Shown here one piece after another: positions 34,300 to 45,159 of a stretch of 64,000 bases of DNA. The position numbers were made by a program, and so were the translations under genes. Under the pieces are notes generated by a model, which made no database searches, was not told the DNA's origin, and worked only from the letters and a program-made list of their open reading frames with translations. Origin of the DNA: Paramarasmius palmivorus. Its lineage: Eukaryota > Basidiomycota > Agaricomycetes > Agaricales > Marasmiaceae. The stretch is taken from NCBI GenBank assembly GCA_037176845.1, contig JAYKXP010000015.1, positions 558,001 to 622,000 of the forward strand, written 5' to 3'. Position 1 is the first letter of the stretch. Every line of letters starts with the position of its first letter.

Positions 34300-35029
34300 A
34301 TGTTCAACTCAGGCAAACACATACAGATTCACGGCCATGCTATCCATCACGTTGACGGTATCTCGATAATTGTCAACTTGAATAACACGGCTCGGACAAC
34401 CGTTCGCTGTGTTCAAGACCCTCAGTCGGAACTTTTAGGTGAGTGTTGACCTCTTTCGTGTGGTCACCAGTCCCATCCCGTCAATTAATCCCACTTCAAA
34501 GATGATAGCCTCGATGGCGATCCCAACGCCAATATCGGGGACCAAGATGCGTATTACCATGACACCTCTACTTCCGCTTCTACAAGGCACGTCTCAATCC
34601 CACAACTTTTCACCGCTGGTATTTGACACTGATCACCCCATTAGTGATACACCTACATCCAATGAGAGTAGAAGAAACCAAGGGCACCGATATAGACATC
34701 GTATGCGCTCGATTGCTATCCCCTGGCGCTGCGTCAGACATACACATTAACAGACCCGGGGCATAGAGTAACTCACCGAGAAATCGAAGCTGGACGCTCC
34801 CCGGGCCGAGCCTTCTATACCGTGAACCCGAATTCTCATTCAAGAAAACTAGGACCACCGCCAAGACACTCTACAGACCGAATACTCGCAGCCATTCTAC
34901 GCGATTTGCAAACAGGAAGACTGACTGGGGACGTTATTGGCCATATTCACGGAGTTGGTTTATGGTGCGTGCGTGTAGCTCTGCAAAGTATTGAACGATA
35001 GTGCTGATTGATACTATGTTTTATATAGA
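34300..35029 (+). CDS. MFNSG/DVIG small protein, copy F
   Basis: Exon 1 (34300-34438) reads MFNSGKHIQIHGHAIHHVDG then ISIIVNLNNTARTTVRC and ends at a consensus GTGAGT. The acceptor CTTCAAAG 34501 joins in phase to DDSLDGDPNANIGDQDAYYH and STSASTRHV. The last exon is open from about 34754: EIEAGRSPGR, YTVNPNSHSRKLGPPPRHST, then ILAAILRDLQTGRLTGDVIG and HIHGVGL. One or two introns between 34591 and 34754 remain uncertain; a segment encoding TPTSNESRRNQGHR may be an extra exon. As in copy E, TATG|GTGCGT spliced to A at 35029 makes the stop. No signal peptide or membrane segment. Confidence 0.6.
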
Positions 35030-35329
35030 TTGTCAACGATTTCATTTGGGCATTTAAAAGTGGATCTGTGATTCACACTGGAGACTATCAGCTACATCAT
35101 TAATTTGTATTATTCGCAACCACGTACCTCCCAAACATCCTGTAGCAATCCAGACCATATAGCATTCGTATTTCCCAGCTCTGATTGGCGCTTAGCATCG
35201 TCCGTCAAGTCTCTGCCTTCTCTCTCAAACGAGGATGGTCGTCGTTCTTATCGTGATTGCATATTGGTTCGGATACCAACCTTCAGCCCTAGAGCGCCAT
35301 TGAGTTGGACTCTTCCAAACCGCTAACAG

Positions 35330-35720
35330 ATCTAATCGAGAATTATTTCAGCATCCGTGACCGACATAACCATTGGTTTTAGCACACGTACTCCATACCC
35401 AAACTACCGAAGCTCTGACCTTGGTTTCTTCCGGAATGCATGATATGGGCGACGCTAGTACTACCTCTTCGACAAGCAAAGGGCATTCGTCCTACAAAGC
35501 TTCGCGCCGACCCCCAAATCCACGTAAAAGGGAACATACGAGCAGTCGTCTCCGCTTTTGGTTTGGTTGATTTCGTCAACTTGATATCCGACGTGCTGGC
35601 AAGGTGAGGCCTGAGGAACAAAGCCAGAGCTTCTTCGACATCGCTAGCAACGAGTGGAAGGAGTTGGGAACTTGGAGCACGAATCAGAAGTGCCGGCGGC
35701 ATTTCACTGTGACGACGACG
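35330..35720 (+). repeat. Conserved non-coding block, partial copy 4
   Basis: Follows copy F as the others follow D and E. Recognisable pieces are the GGTTTGGTTGATTTCGTCAA region and GAAGTGCCGGCGGCATTTCA. No family-2 gene follows. Confidence 0.5.
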
Positions 35721-36869
35721 ATTATGTATACCGTGACACGCGTACGGTCTGGCTCTTCATAATCGAACACTTCGACCTCGCTGGCCGGCTATCTTATACA
35801 ACCCAAGCAGCATAAAGATAAAGACACCCCGAAATAACTGGACATCAATGGCTCAAAGTTTTTTTGCGCAAGGATAGAGCGTCAAGAGGCTTAACAACGA
35901 AGATGATATCGACGATCGTCGTTGTCAGCTGGGGATCTTCAAGGTGCGTCTCTTCTCCTTGTGTCACTTTTCGGCTGACTCCATATATTAGGACCCCGAT
36001 AGCTCCCTCGACAGCCAGGGAACAATCCGAGAAGACCTATTGCCGCGTAGTATATTGAAGATATCTGTGAATTCGAAGCACCAGTCCACACTCCAGCCAT
36101 CAGACGCGCACACTAGCAATGATGGAGTCTTGCATCATATCTCGTAGTTCGTTTTAATGAATGAAAATGAGGCACAATTTTCCATGGCATCGACGGGCAA
36201 CTGGCCACAAGGCAGCAAGAAACGACGACCACACCACTATATCGAGTCTCGAGAAGATTTCATTGGCTCACGCGTTGTCATTTCGGGCACCCGGTTTCTG
36301 ATATCAAAAAATGCTTGCTATGTAGCACCAGGACCGTGCTACGTAGATGGGGGGTAACTACCGAGCTATTTGACTACCTCGGGGGCTATATATCGCTATA
36401 TAGCGAGATATCCAGTTCCAGATTTAAAAGGCGGTTCATATTGAGCTGTCAGTGTTCGGTCGTGTTCGAGGCTTGATGCCAGTTGCCAACCATCAAGCCA
36501 TGCATCAAGCTGCAAGTTTCAACAAATGCCAACTTCTTGATGGCTATTGCGCTTTAAATGTAGCTGTCTAGCCGAGTTCTCGCACTCATCCCTTTGTTTC
36601 ACGCCCCCATGTACGATGGTCACGCAAACTCCTAGCCGATATCTCCGTCCTAGAGAGTTTCTTCAGGCTACTCAGCATCATAATCCTCACAAAAATGGTA
36701 TGCATAGGTTACTTCCAGCCTCAATACGATCTCAATGGATTTACAGATACTGAACATCTACTTGCTGGTGCGAACCTGCTGTTCCCAAGCTCTTTGAGAG
36801 AGACACGGTTAGTTGTTCTCTCAGTTTCGAAGATTGCGACGCCTGATGCGACAACTTGGACGGCTCTAG
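35721..36869. other. No gene recognised
   Basis: A perfect palindrome CGCTATATAGCG lies at 36394-36405 within an AT-rich stretch. The missing first exon of the following membrane-protein gene should lie in the last few hundred bases, but I could not place it. Confidence 0.4.
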
Positions 36870-39187
36870 GGCGAATCAACGTCGACAATCCTCAAATCCC
36901 CAAACGTCACTTTCGCTCGATGACAGAGTCATCACATCACTTTCTCCTGCTTCTTCCAGCTCAAGTGAGGTCGCTGCACGTCACACACCCCTTGTTGCAA
37001 TTAACATGATTTCAGTATTTTCACCCTCGCTTGAATCATCGAATAACTTCATCAACTTTTGCGCTACATTCATCCTTCCATTGACCAACGGAAAGCAAAT
37101 CACTACCGGTTCATGTAACCCAGCGCCTATGGGATCTATTCCCTCCATAGACCATATACCTTCTGTCAAGTTTCAATCTCCTATGAACGGCGCATATTTG
37201 AAAGCAAATACTGCCTTCGTTGTATCTCTTGCGATAAACAATCTAGAGTCCGGATGTTTTGCCAACAATGCCAGCAATTATCTCAGCGCGCCCCAAGGTT
37301 TATCTGGACAGGGCAAGATATTTGGACATGGTAGCTTTGTAATTGAACAGATGGATTCTCTTGATGACACTAATCCCCTGAATCCTAACAAATTCACTCT
37401 CTATGAAAGGATGGGTGGAGTGGCAGTGAATGCTACATTGTCGGCGAGGGTCTCCGAAGGCCTACCGGAGGGGTTCTATCGCATGTCCTCTATAACTCGA
37501 ACCGTGAATTACCATCCCGTAGTAGTACCGACACTACGGTACGCTGCAATAGACGACGTTGTATATGTAAGCGTTGACACAGTTTGATCAATATGCTAGC
37601 TCACTTACTGCGCTGCAGTTTACTGTTACATCGAATGGTCAACCTCCTGGTAGCGCCTCCCTTGGTTCATCAGTCTCTAGGCCCTCTGCTGTAGATCGGA
37701 AGGCATCAATTAACATCACCAACCTAGACGCCAACCCGTCCGATCAGGACTCAAGGACGTTGATATCGTCCGTGATCGCAGACGGGTTTGGCTCCAATGG
37801 CCAGGACGCCCCCCAGCCCGGTGAATATTGCATCATCTGCTACTAATGAAATTTTCACTCATCTTCTTGTAGGCCAAGTAGCGTCATTGACCTCAAATAA
37901 TAATTACATCAATTTTTGCCTTGGAGGACTTGATACCAGTCCCATCACCAATGGAAGGCAGAGTAACGGAGGATCATGTAGCCCTACGCCAATCGGTATG
38001 ATACCGCCAATCGAGATGATACCTTCGCACAAGTTTCAGGCGCCGAAGAATGGCGATACAATCCCAGCAAACACACCGTTTCTGATCAAGCTAAATCGGC
38101 GAAATATGAACCAGAGCTTGACGGACATGGATACACGCTACCTCTCCGCACCCCAGCAAATCGATTCTACAGGAGCAATCCTAGGGTATTCCCGCATCGT
38201 TATAGACGCTTTGATAGCAATAAACCAGATAAATCTCACAGACCCGCAAAGAATTGCCGTATCTGCGCCGCTGACGGAACTCGATGAGAATGGCGCACTC
38301 GTAACGAATATCACGAACGGACTACCGGATGGATTCTACAGACTCTCGTCCGTTGCGCTCACAGCAAACCATTATCCTGTGATTTTGCCGGTTTTGCAGC
38401 ACGGAGCAGTCAATGATGCGGTATATGTAAGTCTCTTATATACTCATTCTGTTCATTACGAGTGAATCAATTCCGTAGTTCACTGTGAGCAATGGTGGCG
38501 CTGTCATGGTCGGTCGGTTCCGTTGCCGAAACAATGCTTTTAGACTGATCTAAATGAGCGCTTAGCCTACTACTGAGTCGGGACCTAGGTGTGTTTCGTA
38601 ATCATTAGATTTGACACGGCCCTCACTCCTGATAGAACATCGAACATCGAGCCTACTTCGGGACCTAGAAGGTGTGTTGAGTATACATTAGTTTTAACAG
38701 GGCCCTCACTCCTGATAGACCATCGAACATCCCCAGCTCCACTAAGATCGGTGCTATAGTGGGCGGAACAATAGGAGGGGTGGCCTTTGTTGCGGTCCTC
38801 GTCATCGCACTGACATTCTTCCTCCGCCATCGACGAAAGAGAAAGGCAACAGAAGCTCTGACGGCAACAGCATACCCAGCACATGCCTACTACGTTGAAG
38901 TTCAACCGCCGTACATGCTACCCCCACCGCCACTACAGCCAGGCGAGATTCGACCATATTATATTGGTCCCGGTGGAAGAGCTTCCAACGTAATGGCAAA
39001 CACTACCAACTCGGAAAAAACTTCGGAAAAACAGACCCGTTCGGCTTCCCAACCATCAGGTTCTACCGTATGGTCGTCCCCTAGCGAAGCTCGACCTGTA
39101 AATGCAGAGGTCCCACTGATAACAGATTCGCACCGCGACACAATCATGTCCTCGGCGCCATCATATCATACTGTAGAAAATGCTTGA
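36870..39187 (+). CDS. Two-module surface membrane protein (paralogue 1), 5' end unresolved
   Basis: Clear exons are 36870-36964, 37016-37566, 37619-37820, 37873-38426, one starting 38479, and 38737-39187. Module 1 shows NNFINFCATF, LTNGKQITTGSCNPAPMGSI, YLSAPQ, IFGHGSFVIEQ, LPEGFYRMSSI; module 2 repeats it (NNYINFCLGG, SCSPTPIGMIPP, LPDGFYRLSS). A 22-residue hydrophobic helix (AIVGGTIGGVAFVAVLVIAL) is followed by RHRRKRK and a tail with PPPPLQPGEIRPYYIGPGG. The module family is widespread in fungi as secreted proteins and is sometimes mislabelled 'ribosomal protein S17'. Two modules on a membrane anchor suggest a cell-surface protein; ligand unknown. No start codon is found in frame, so the first exon, and any signal peptide, lies upstream. 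The exon after 38479 is unclear because of a local duplication. Confidence 0.65.
38566..38736 (+). repeat. Tandem duplication of about 85 bp before the membrane exon
   Basis: GCCTACT...CGGGACCTAG, GTGTGTT, CATTAG.TTT and GGCCCTCACTCCTGATAGA, then CATCGAACATC, occur twice in a row. The unit spans the end of an intron and a possible small exon, so it may have duplicated an acceptor site. Confidence 0.75.
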
Positions 39188-39413
39188 CGGGATATCCTTG
39201 TATGAGCCCGGCACGTAAATCAGTACCAATGACAGCTCCATTCGGATCTGCAGCGTGAATCTACGGTTGTTGGCTGGGATCGATCTATTGTATAAGTCAG
39301 TTTTGGTAGCCAGCGGTAGTGTCGATTCGAGGAAACGTACCCATCAACTGGCTCCTCATTCCAGCTTAATGTCTGAGCCACAGTCTTCTATCCACTTCAT
39401 CTTTACCAACTCT

Positions 39414-40978
39414 TCACCTCCGCCTACAAATCGAAACACTCCATTCTCGTGTACCAGAACCATGATCAAGCCTCTCTATCACCGTTTCCAGCTGCCGCCT
39501 ATCACACGCAAGCCCTTCTTCTATTCGCCTTAGCTTTGCATGCAGAAGCGTCCAGCGCTGCCGAGTCTTTTGACTTTGTGCTAGCAACAGCTTTGCACGT
39601 CCAAGTCTCGGTGTTCCTGTCGCTATACTCGTAGATGTAGGCCTCGGTATGAATCGGGAATCTTCTGACCTGGAGTCGTCGGTTGAGAGGCGACGGTTCT
39701 CTGGAGGTCGTCGATGTTCTCCTGGATTGCGAGAGCGAGACTGAGAGGTCCGTGGACATGGAAATATGTCCTTGTCTCCCGGTAAAACGCGTATCCGAAC
39801 TCGACGTGATGTTTGAAGTCTAGTCGATGCCTGACTCAATGGTTGTGGCTCTTGGCTCAAGGTTGCAGAAACACTGCACGAGAACTCAACACTTGTTTCC
39901 CGCACCAACAACTCTCCTTCAGTCACCACCGTGTTCGAGTCTGCCAATTGCAAGTACGCTTCAGTCTCCCTCAATTTCAATCGTTCGATCTTGTTCACAA
40001 TCTCTTTCATCTGGGTCGTGATCGAGATGACTTTTCGAATCAAAGTGGCCAAACGCTCCAAATCCACGGCGCTGTGAGTGCGACCATTCACGACCGTCCT
40101 GGGTAAGTTTGATTTCTTGCGCCGTTTCCATGCAGCTCCTGCCATCCTGTTTGAGTGTCGGAGCTGGTCGGAGTCTTGGTGTATCACTGCCTGTGTGTCT
40201 TGCAGAACTCGACCAAGCTCTGCGTATTTCTCCTCCAGCACCAACAGATCGTTCTCCAGGTGGTCCAGTTCCTCCGACCATGGGTGGTTTGACGTCGATG
40301 GATCAGAACACCATTCTTGACGTGAGAACGCGTTATTTTCGGACGACGGCGCAAGTTCCGACTCTACATCTGTAGGGATGCGGAAGGAATCGACGGTAGA
40401 GAGATCGTCAGGCTCATCAATGTTCAGCCGTGAAGGATGTCGAGCTGAATTATCGTGTTTACTGTCTCGATGGTAGAGTGTACTTTGATTGGAAACCGTG
40501 AAGTCGTTGTGTTCTCTAGTCCCTTGTCGACGTCTGCGTTTCTTTGGTTGCTTTTTGTTCTGTTTCTGAGCTTCTGAATCTTTGGGGTCACAGTCTATTA
40601 CTGTCTGTTCTGGGTTGGGAAGTGACGCGCTTCAGAGAATGTTCATCGGGCGCAACGCTGGAAAAGGGCACGTACCATGGGCGGTTCCACATGCCCAATT
40701 CATGTGCTCTCTTGAGTATGCGTTACTAAAGACCTAATGAGCATTGGACGAGGTATGAGCTGTAGAGTTGATAAGGTACCTTTCGGATTCAGTGTTTTGT
40801 ATACCGTCGTCGTCGTCATCAGACTCGGACAAGTCAATGGGATCTTTGCCGCAGGAAAATCTTCAGCCTGATGTGTAAGGAAGAAAGGAAGCTACCTCAT
40901 ACCGTCGTAGGAATAGCCAGTGGAATCCTGATCGTGAATGTGTATGATTGCGTGGTGGATTGTCGAATTATTGAACAT
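39414..40978 (-). CDS. Coiled-coil protein with basic segment, function unknown
   Basis: Four exons fit in phase: 40978-40903, 40843-40780, 40725-40676 and 40609-39414 (introns 54-66 nt), total 461 residues. The start reads MFNNSTIHHAIIHIHDQD, an acidic run follows (DLSESDDDDDG), then SREHMNWACGTAH and a strongly basic KKQPKKRRRRQG, a possible nuclear localisation signal. Residues about 190-290 are heptad-like (LDHLENDLLVLEEKYAELGR, IRKVISITTQMKEIVNKIE). A Ser/Arg-rich linker precedes a second coil (RQRWTLLHAKLRRIEEGLA). No enzyme domain is seen. The first residues echo the MFNSG family, and a decayed MFNSG copy lies divergently 241 bp upstream, so the two may share an ancestral first exon; this is conjecture. 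Confidence 0.65.
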
Positions 40979-41218
40979 GATACCCATGGATCGGGTGTCG
41001 CCCTCGACATTTTACATGGCGTTACCACGTATCTGTAACCGTCTGCTGCCATTAAACATTCGAGGGCAAGTGGAGAAAGCAAAGGAAGCGCTCTGTTGAT
41101 GGAATCAGAGCCGGCTATGGCACTTCTCACACCTTCTCACACCTCCCAAAAAGGAACCACGACGACGACCGCCAACCCCGCTTGGAGTACGTGCCCCCTC
41201 ATTCTCTTTGTTCATTCA

Positions 41219-41335
41219 ATGTTCAATGTAGCAAACAGATCCAGGTTAACGGCCATGTCACGCGTCATGTCGAGGGTATGTCGATAACTGCCATCGACAC
41301 GACGACCATCCATTGTTCAAGATCTCCGGACTGAG
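41219..41335 (+). pseudogene. MFNSG small protein, copy G (decayed)
   Basis: ATGTTCAATG is followed, one frame off, by SKQIQVNGHVTRHVEGMSIT and a stop at about 41335. The correspondence with MFNSGKQIQVHGHAINHVDG is residue by residue, apart from the shift after codon 3. No DVIG motif is found downstream. Confidence 0.55.
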
Positions 41336-43214
41336 TACTGAAACTTGGCATATCTCGATCGTGACCTCCTCCCAGTGCCCACTAAGCGGCTAGACTCACC
41401 TCCGAACCGTCCTCTCCTTTTCACAAAGACCCCATCAACCCGGCTCGCTCGAACGATATTGACGACGATGGCGCACAAAATCCATGTAACGACTCTTTTA
41501 CAAGGTACACTCAAAGGTACGCTTCACAACCATAAGTCACAACTCGCATTATCTGATATGTATTCTCAGCTACGCGTCTCTATCAAACAACACGAGGGGT
41601 CATCAAACGGATAAGCCAGCTCAAGGGCGTAGACATAGTATGTGCTCCGAACACTATTAAACCAGATCAATGTACCCTAACGTTCGTCGATTACCAGTAA
41701 TACAATCTCCCCTATCCACAAAAACTGGTACACCTCAAAAGTCGGCGGCAGCACCATACCTCTTTACAGTCTCAACGCGAACACAGACACTCCCTCAACA
41801 TTCACAACTCTAGCCAAGATACCTACAACACGGCTGGTATCGTACCAGATGTGAGTGGTTATCATTCCTCGCACTTTCCCCATCTCACATATCTTCCTGC
41901 TAGCTCGATGGCAGAACTACAAAGCCCTCGGTAATGGCGGGCATTATCGAATCTTATTGAAGAGTACTGACTAGCGGCAGAATAGTATCATGATTCAGTA
42001 AGAAATCCATCTAATGCCAGGCGATAGTTTTGGCTGACGGTCAATCAGCCGACTAGACGGGTTGCTGAAATCATTCGAAGTGTCAACTAAAGAAAATAGC
42101 GACCTAGAACGGCGAGGTGAAGGATATAGAGCCTCAAGAGACACCCTAAACATTGCTCAAAACCAACACAGTAGCCCAAGTCCTGAACCCCAAGTACACG
42201 CCAATGCCACTCTTTGGAATTGGCTTTTTGGCACCCTGGAAATGACGAGACGGAGAGTATCTGTAGGACCCGAACCTGCCTCAGTGCGTGAAACCTTCAT
42301 TCTCTTATCCTTCGTTACTTATTGGTACTCTCCAGTGTCAGAGTATCGATTACTCCACCTGGAAACCTTCGTTCTTCTACCACTGTCGTTACTCCCGTCG
42401 ATAATCTTCCTTCGACTCGGGAATTCGCTGATACATTACCTTCGTCCCAGTCGTCGCCGGTTCGGGCGAATATCATCGATGTAGGAGCATTTGATTGAGA
42501 TCTTTCGTTGAACTCATAGCCCATATTCTTTCTCCTCCAGAGTATCGCTGGCTCATCCAGGTTACCATTGCAAGCTGTTGCCCCCGAGGATAACCATGAC
42601 TTGGGAATGAGATCCAAAGTTCCTTCGTCGACCTCACGGCCAGGACACAGTATGTTGTTATCCCAGTTGAGTATGTCAGGCTCTCATTATTTTACCTTTT
42701 CCGCCAAGAAGCCAAGCAGCTTTGGCTTCTACACCCGAACACGAAGGCGGCCGAATTATAGGCACATGCCTCGGGTTCGTCATCAAAGACTCGACAGCAG
42801 AGAATCTCAAGCGTATGAACATTGAACGTTTGAACAGCTGCAGCATGATCATGGGTTGGATCCGAGCGAAAAGAAGCGTTGACGGCGGCCGCCAGCAGAC
42901 AAATTCTGTCATCTGATGCAGAAGACGATGAAGCTCGCCGCTCGCGACGTGGGCGGCTCGGTTACCGCGAGAGTATCTTATGAAAATGTAGGATCTGTAA
43001 CTCCAGCGAACACGCCTCCCAATACGTGATATTAGGTGGACGGACTTCAGTTACTGTTCTCTTGCTGGTTTATTGGCCAGTATTCCCTGTTTGATGGTGC
43101 ATGGTGTTTGTTAACAATGTATTTTATATCACGAACCATACTACGTCGGATGGCACCTGCAAATACGGTTCTTCCCAGCTCTTCGTCTTCATGCAAGCGC
43201 TAAATCTTCCATAC
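41336..43214. other. No confident gene
   Basis: A plus-strand open frame at 42062-42484 (140 codons, LWNWLFGTLEMTRRR) has no recognised domain and no clear exon partners. Confidence 0.4.
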
Positions 43215-45119
43215 TTATGGCCGCTCGCTGGCAGTAGCGGTGAGAACATCACCGTGATAAAGAGGCACGAAGTATTCCCTGACTTGCACCTCCGACCTAG
43301 CAGATCCAGATCGAGCTGAACGATGTTCAAGGAGGAGCAAGTAGCAACATACCATAAATCCGTCTTGCTGTGGAAATCCAACTTGCGGAATACGTTCCCG
43401 AGGATCATGTACAACTCGCTCCAAGCAAGGCTAGATACGGAGATATCATAAGTATATATGAAAGGAGAGGACGGACAGCGTTAAAATCTCACTTTATTCC
43501 AATGCAAGAGCGAGGACCCTTGCCGAGTGCAACCAAGTACCGGTCCAAGCTGTGATCTTTGTCCTCTAACCAACGTTCAGGATAGAATCGTTCTGGCTCA
43601 GGGAAAATATCCGGGTTCATGTGGACAAAGGTGTTCCCAATCGAAACGACGGTCTACATGCAAAATACTTAGTGAAGTATGTTCATAGTCAAGTTGAAAT
43701 ACTCACTCCGGGAGGGACTGTGTGTCCAGCGATGATCGCTCCCGTTTCGGGGACAACTCTGGGCATCGGCGTAATAACTCCTGACGACAATCGAAGACTT
43801 TCTTTGATAACTGCGGTCTGAGAACCATGTCAGCCTGGCTCTCGTGAGGAACAGAGGAACTCACTAGGTATGGAAGCTTTTCGAGACGTTCCAAAGACAT
43901 CGGGTTTCCTTTATCTGGCCATGCGGTTACTAGCTCCTCCACAAGCTTTCGACGCGTTTGATCGTCCCGAACAAGATAGCGTGTTGCAGTAGTACAGGTA
44001 TTCCCAACAGTATCGCTCCCCGCAATCCGTAAGCCTACTGCTTCTGCGATCATTTGATTCTTCGTCACCCAATTCGAGTGCCTGAGCTTGCCATCGATGC
44101 GGGAGTTCCTGAGGATAGTGTGGAACACGTTCAAATCCTCACTATCGTCGTGTTCATCACGTTGGCGAGAGTCTGCAATGGCGAGGTCGACCAGCTTCTC
44201 TATCTCTTCCTGCATCTCGAAGTTTGGTTTTGCCGCAGGTGAGAGGTAGAGTGCTAACCAACGCGGAAGGCTGAGAACGATCCGTGTAAAGGATGTGAGA
44301 TGCCTCGCTATCCACGTCGTACGGAACGTCTCTTCCACGCCAATGATAGCGGGATGATTGAAAGAGGGAAATGAGGTGGCGTCTACACTTGTTCGAAGGG
44401 TATAGAGCGTAATGACATCCAAGGTGACGGATCGATACGCTCGGTTCATATCTGCTGGGGATGTCTTGTGATTCCTGAGGAGCTGCGAGATGAGTTGATC
44501 GAGCTATTCAAACAGTTCAATGAGCACTTCGAGTTGATACGTGCTTAAAAGTGGTACATACGCGTTCTTGGACAACTGCCTCAAGTTTGAGGACTGTTTT
44601 CCTGGAAAAATAAGATGAAAGGAGCGACTTAAGTGCTGAATGATCCTTGGGGTTAGACACTACAAAGAGATTTGGTGGCAAACCAAAAGGGAACGTGTTC
44701 CCGTAGAAGTCACGGTCTTTTGGCATTTTGTATGGGGAGTTGTAGATTTCGGCATAGGCTTTAGGTTCTGTAAAGTGCAGCTACAAGATGACGTGGTAAG
44801 TACCAGCCGACGATTACCAATACTAATAGGTCACATACCTCATTGCGACCGACTCTAACGACAGGACCTAAACATGGGGTAGGTGAGCACGTCGGCCAAC
44901 CTTAAGGAATTGAGACTAACCGTATCTTTCATGAAGGTCTCTTAGATGAAAGAGCCAACCACCGCCGACGACAATATCGTAGTAGGCTCGATAAAGCCAG
45001 GTATGACGAGCGAGCGCAGGGCCAGGAAAATGGAGCAAAGGATCCGCGCGCAGGGCCTTTGTCAAAATCAGAGCCGAAAGAACGAAGGCGGCGACTAGGG
45101 ACGCTTCGAATAGTTCCAT
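43215..45119 (-). CDS. Cytochrome P450 monooxygenase
   Basis: Eight exons fit in phase: 45119-44921, 44867-44839, 44780-44562, 44503-43865, 43817-43707, 43653-43493, 43430-43353 and 43296-43215, giving 505 residues. An N-terminal membrane anchor (AAFVLSALILTKAL) precedes LLHFPGPALARHTWLYRAYY. The I-helix has RIAGSDTVGNT, the K-helix KESLR (ExxR), then PERFYPERWL and the heme loop LGKGPRSCIGI with the cysteine ligand. It is an ER-bound enzyme that would use a P450 reductase to hydroxylate an unknown small molecule. Odd point: the usual phenylalanine of FxxGxRxCxG is leucine. The end, SEVQVREYFVPLYHGDVLTA, is normal. No other pathway genes adjoin it, so I would not call a metabolite cluster. 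Confidence 0.9.
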
Positions 45120-45149
45120 ATTATCTGCTGAAAGAAATTCGGCTGAGGG

Positions 45150-45158
45150 TTTATATAT
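45150..45158 (-). promoter_or_regulatory. TATA box of the P450 gene
   Basis: The minus strand reads ATATATAAA about 31-39 nt upstream of the ATG at 45119. The short leader suggests the annotated start is right. Confidence 0.45.
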
Positions 45159-45159
45159 T

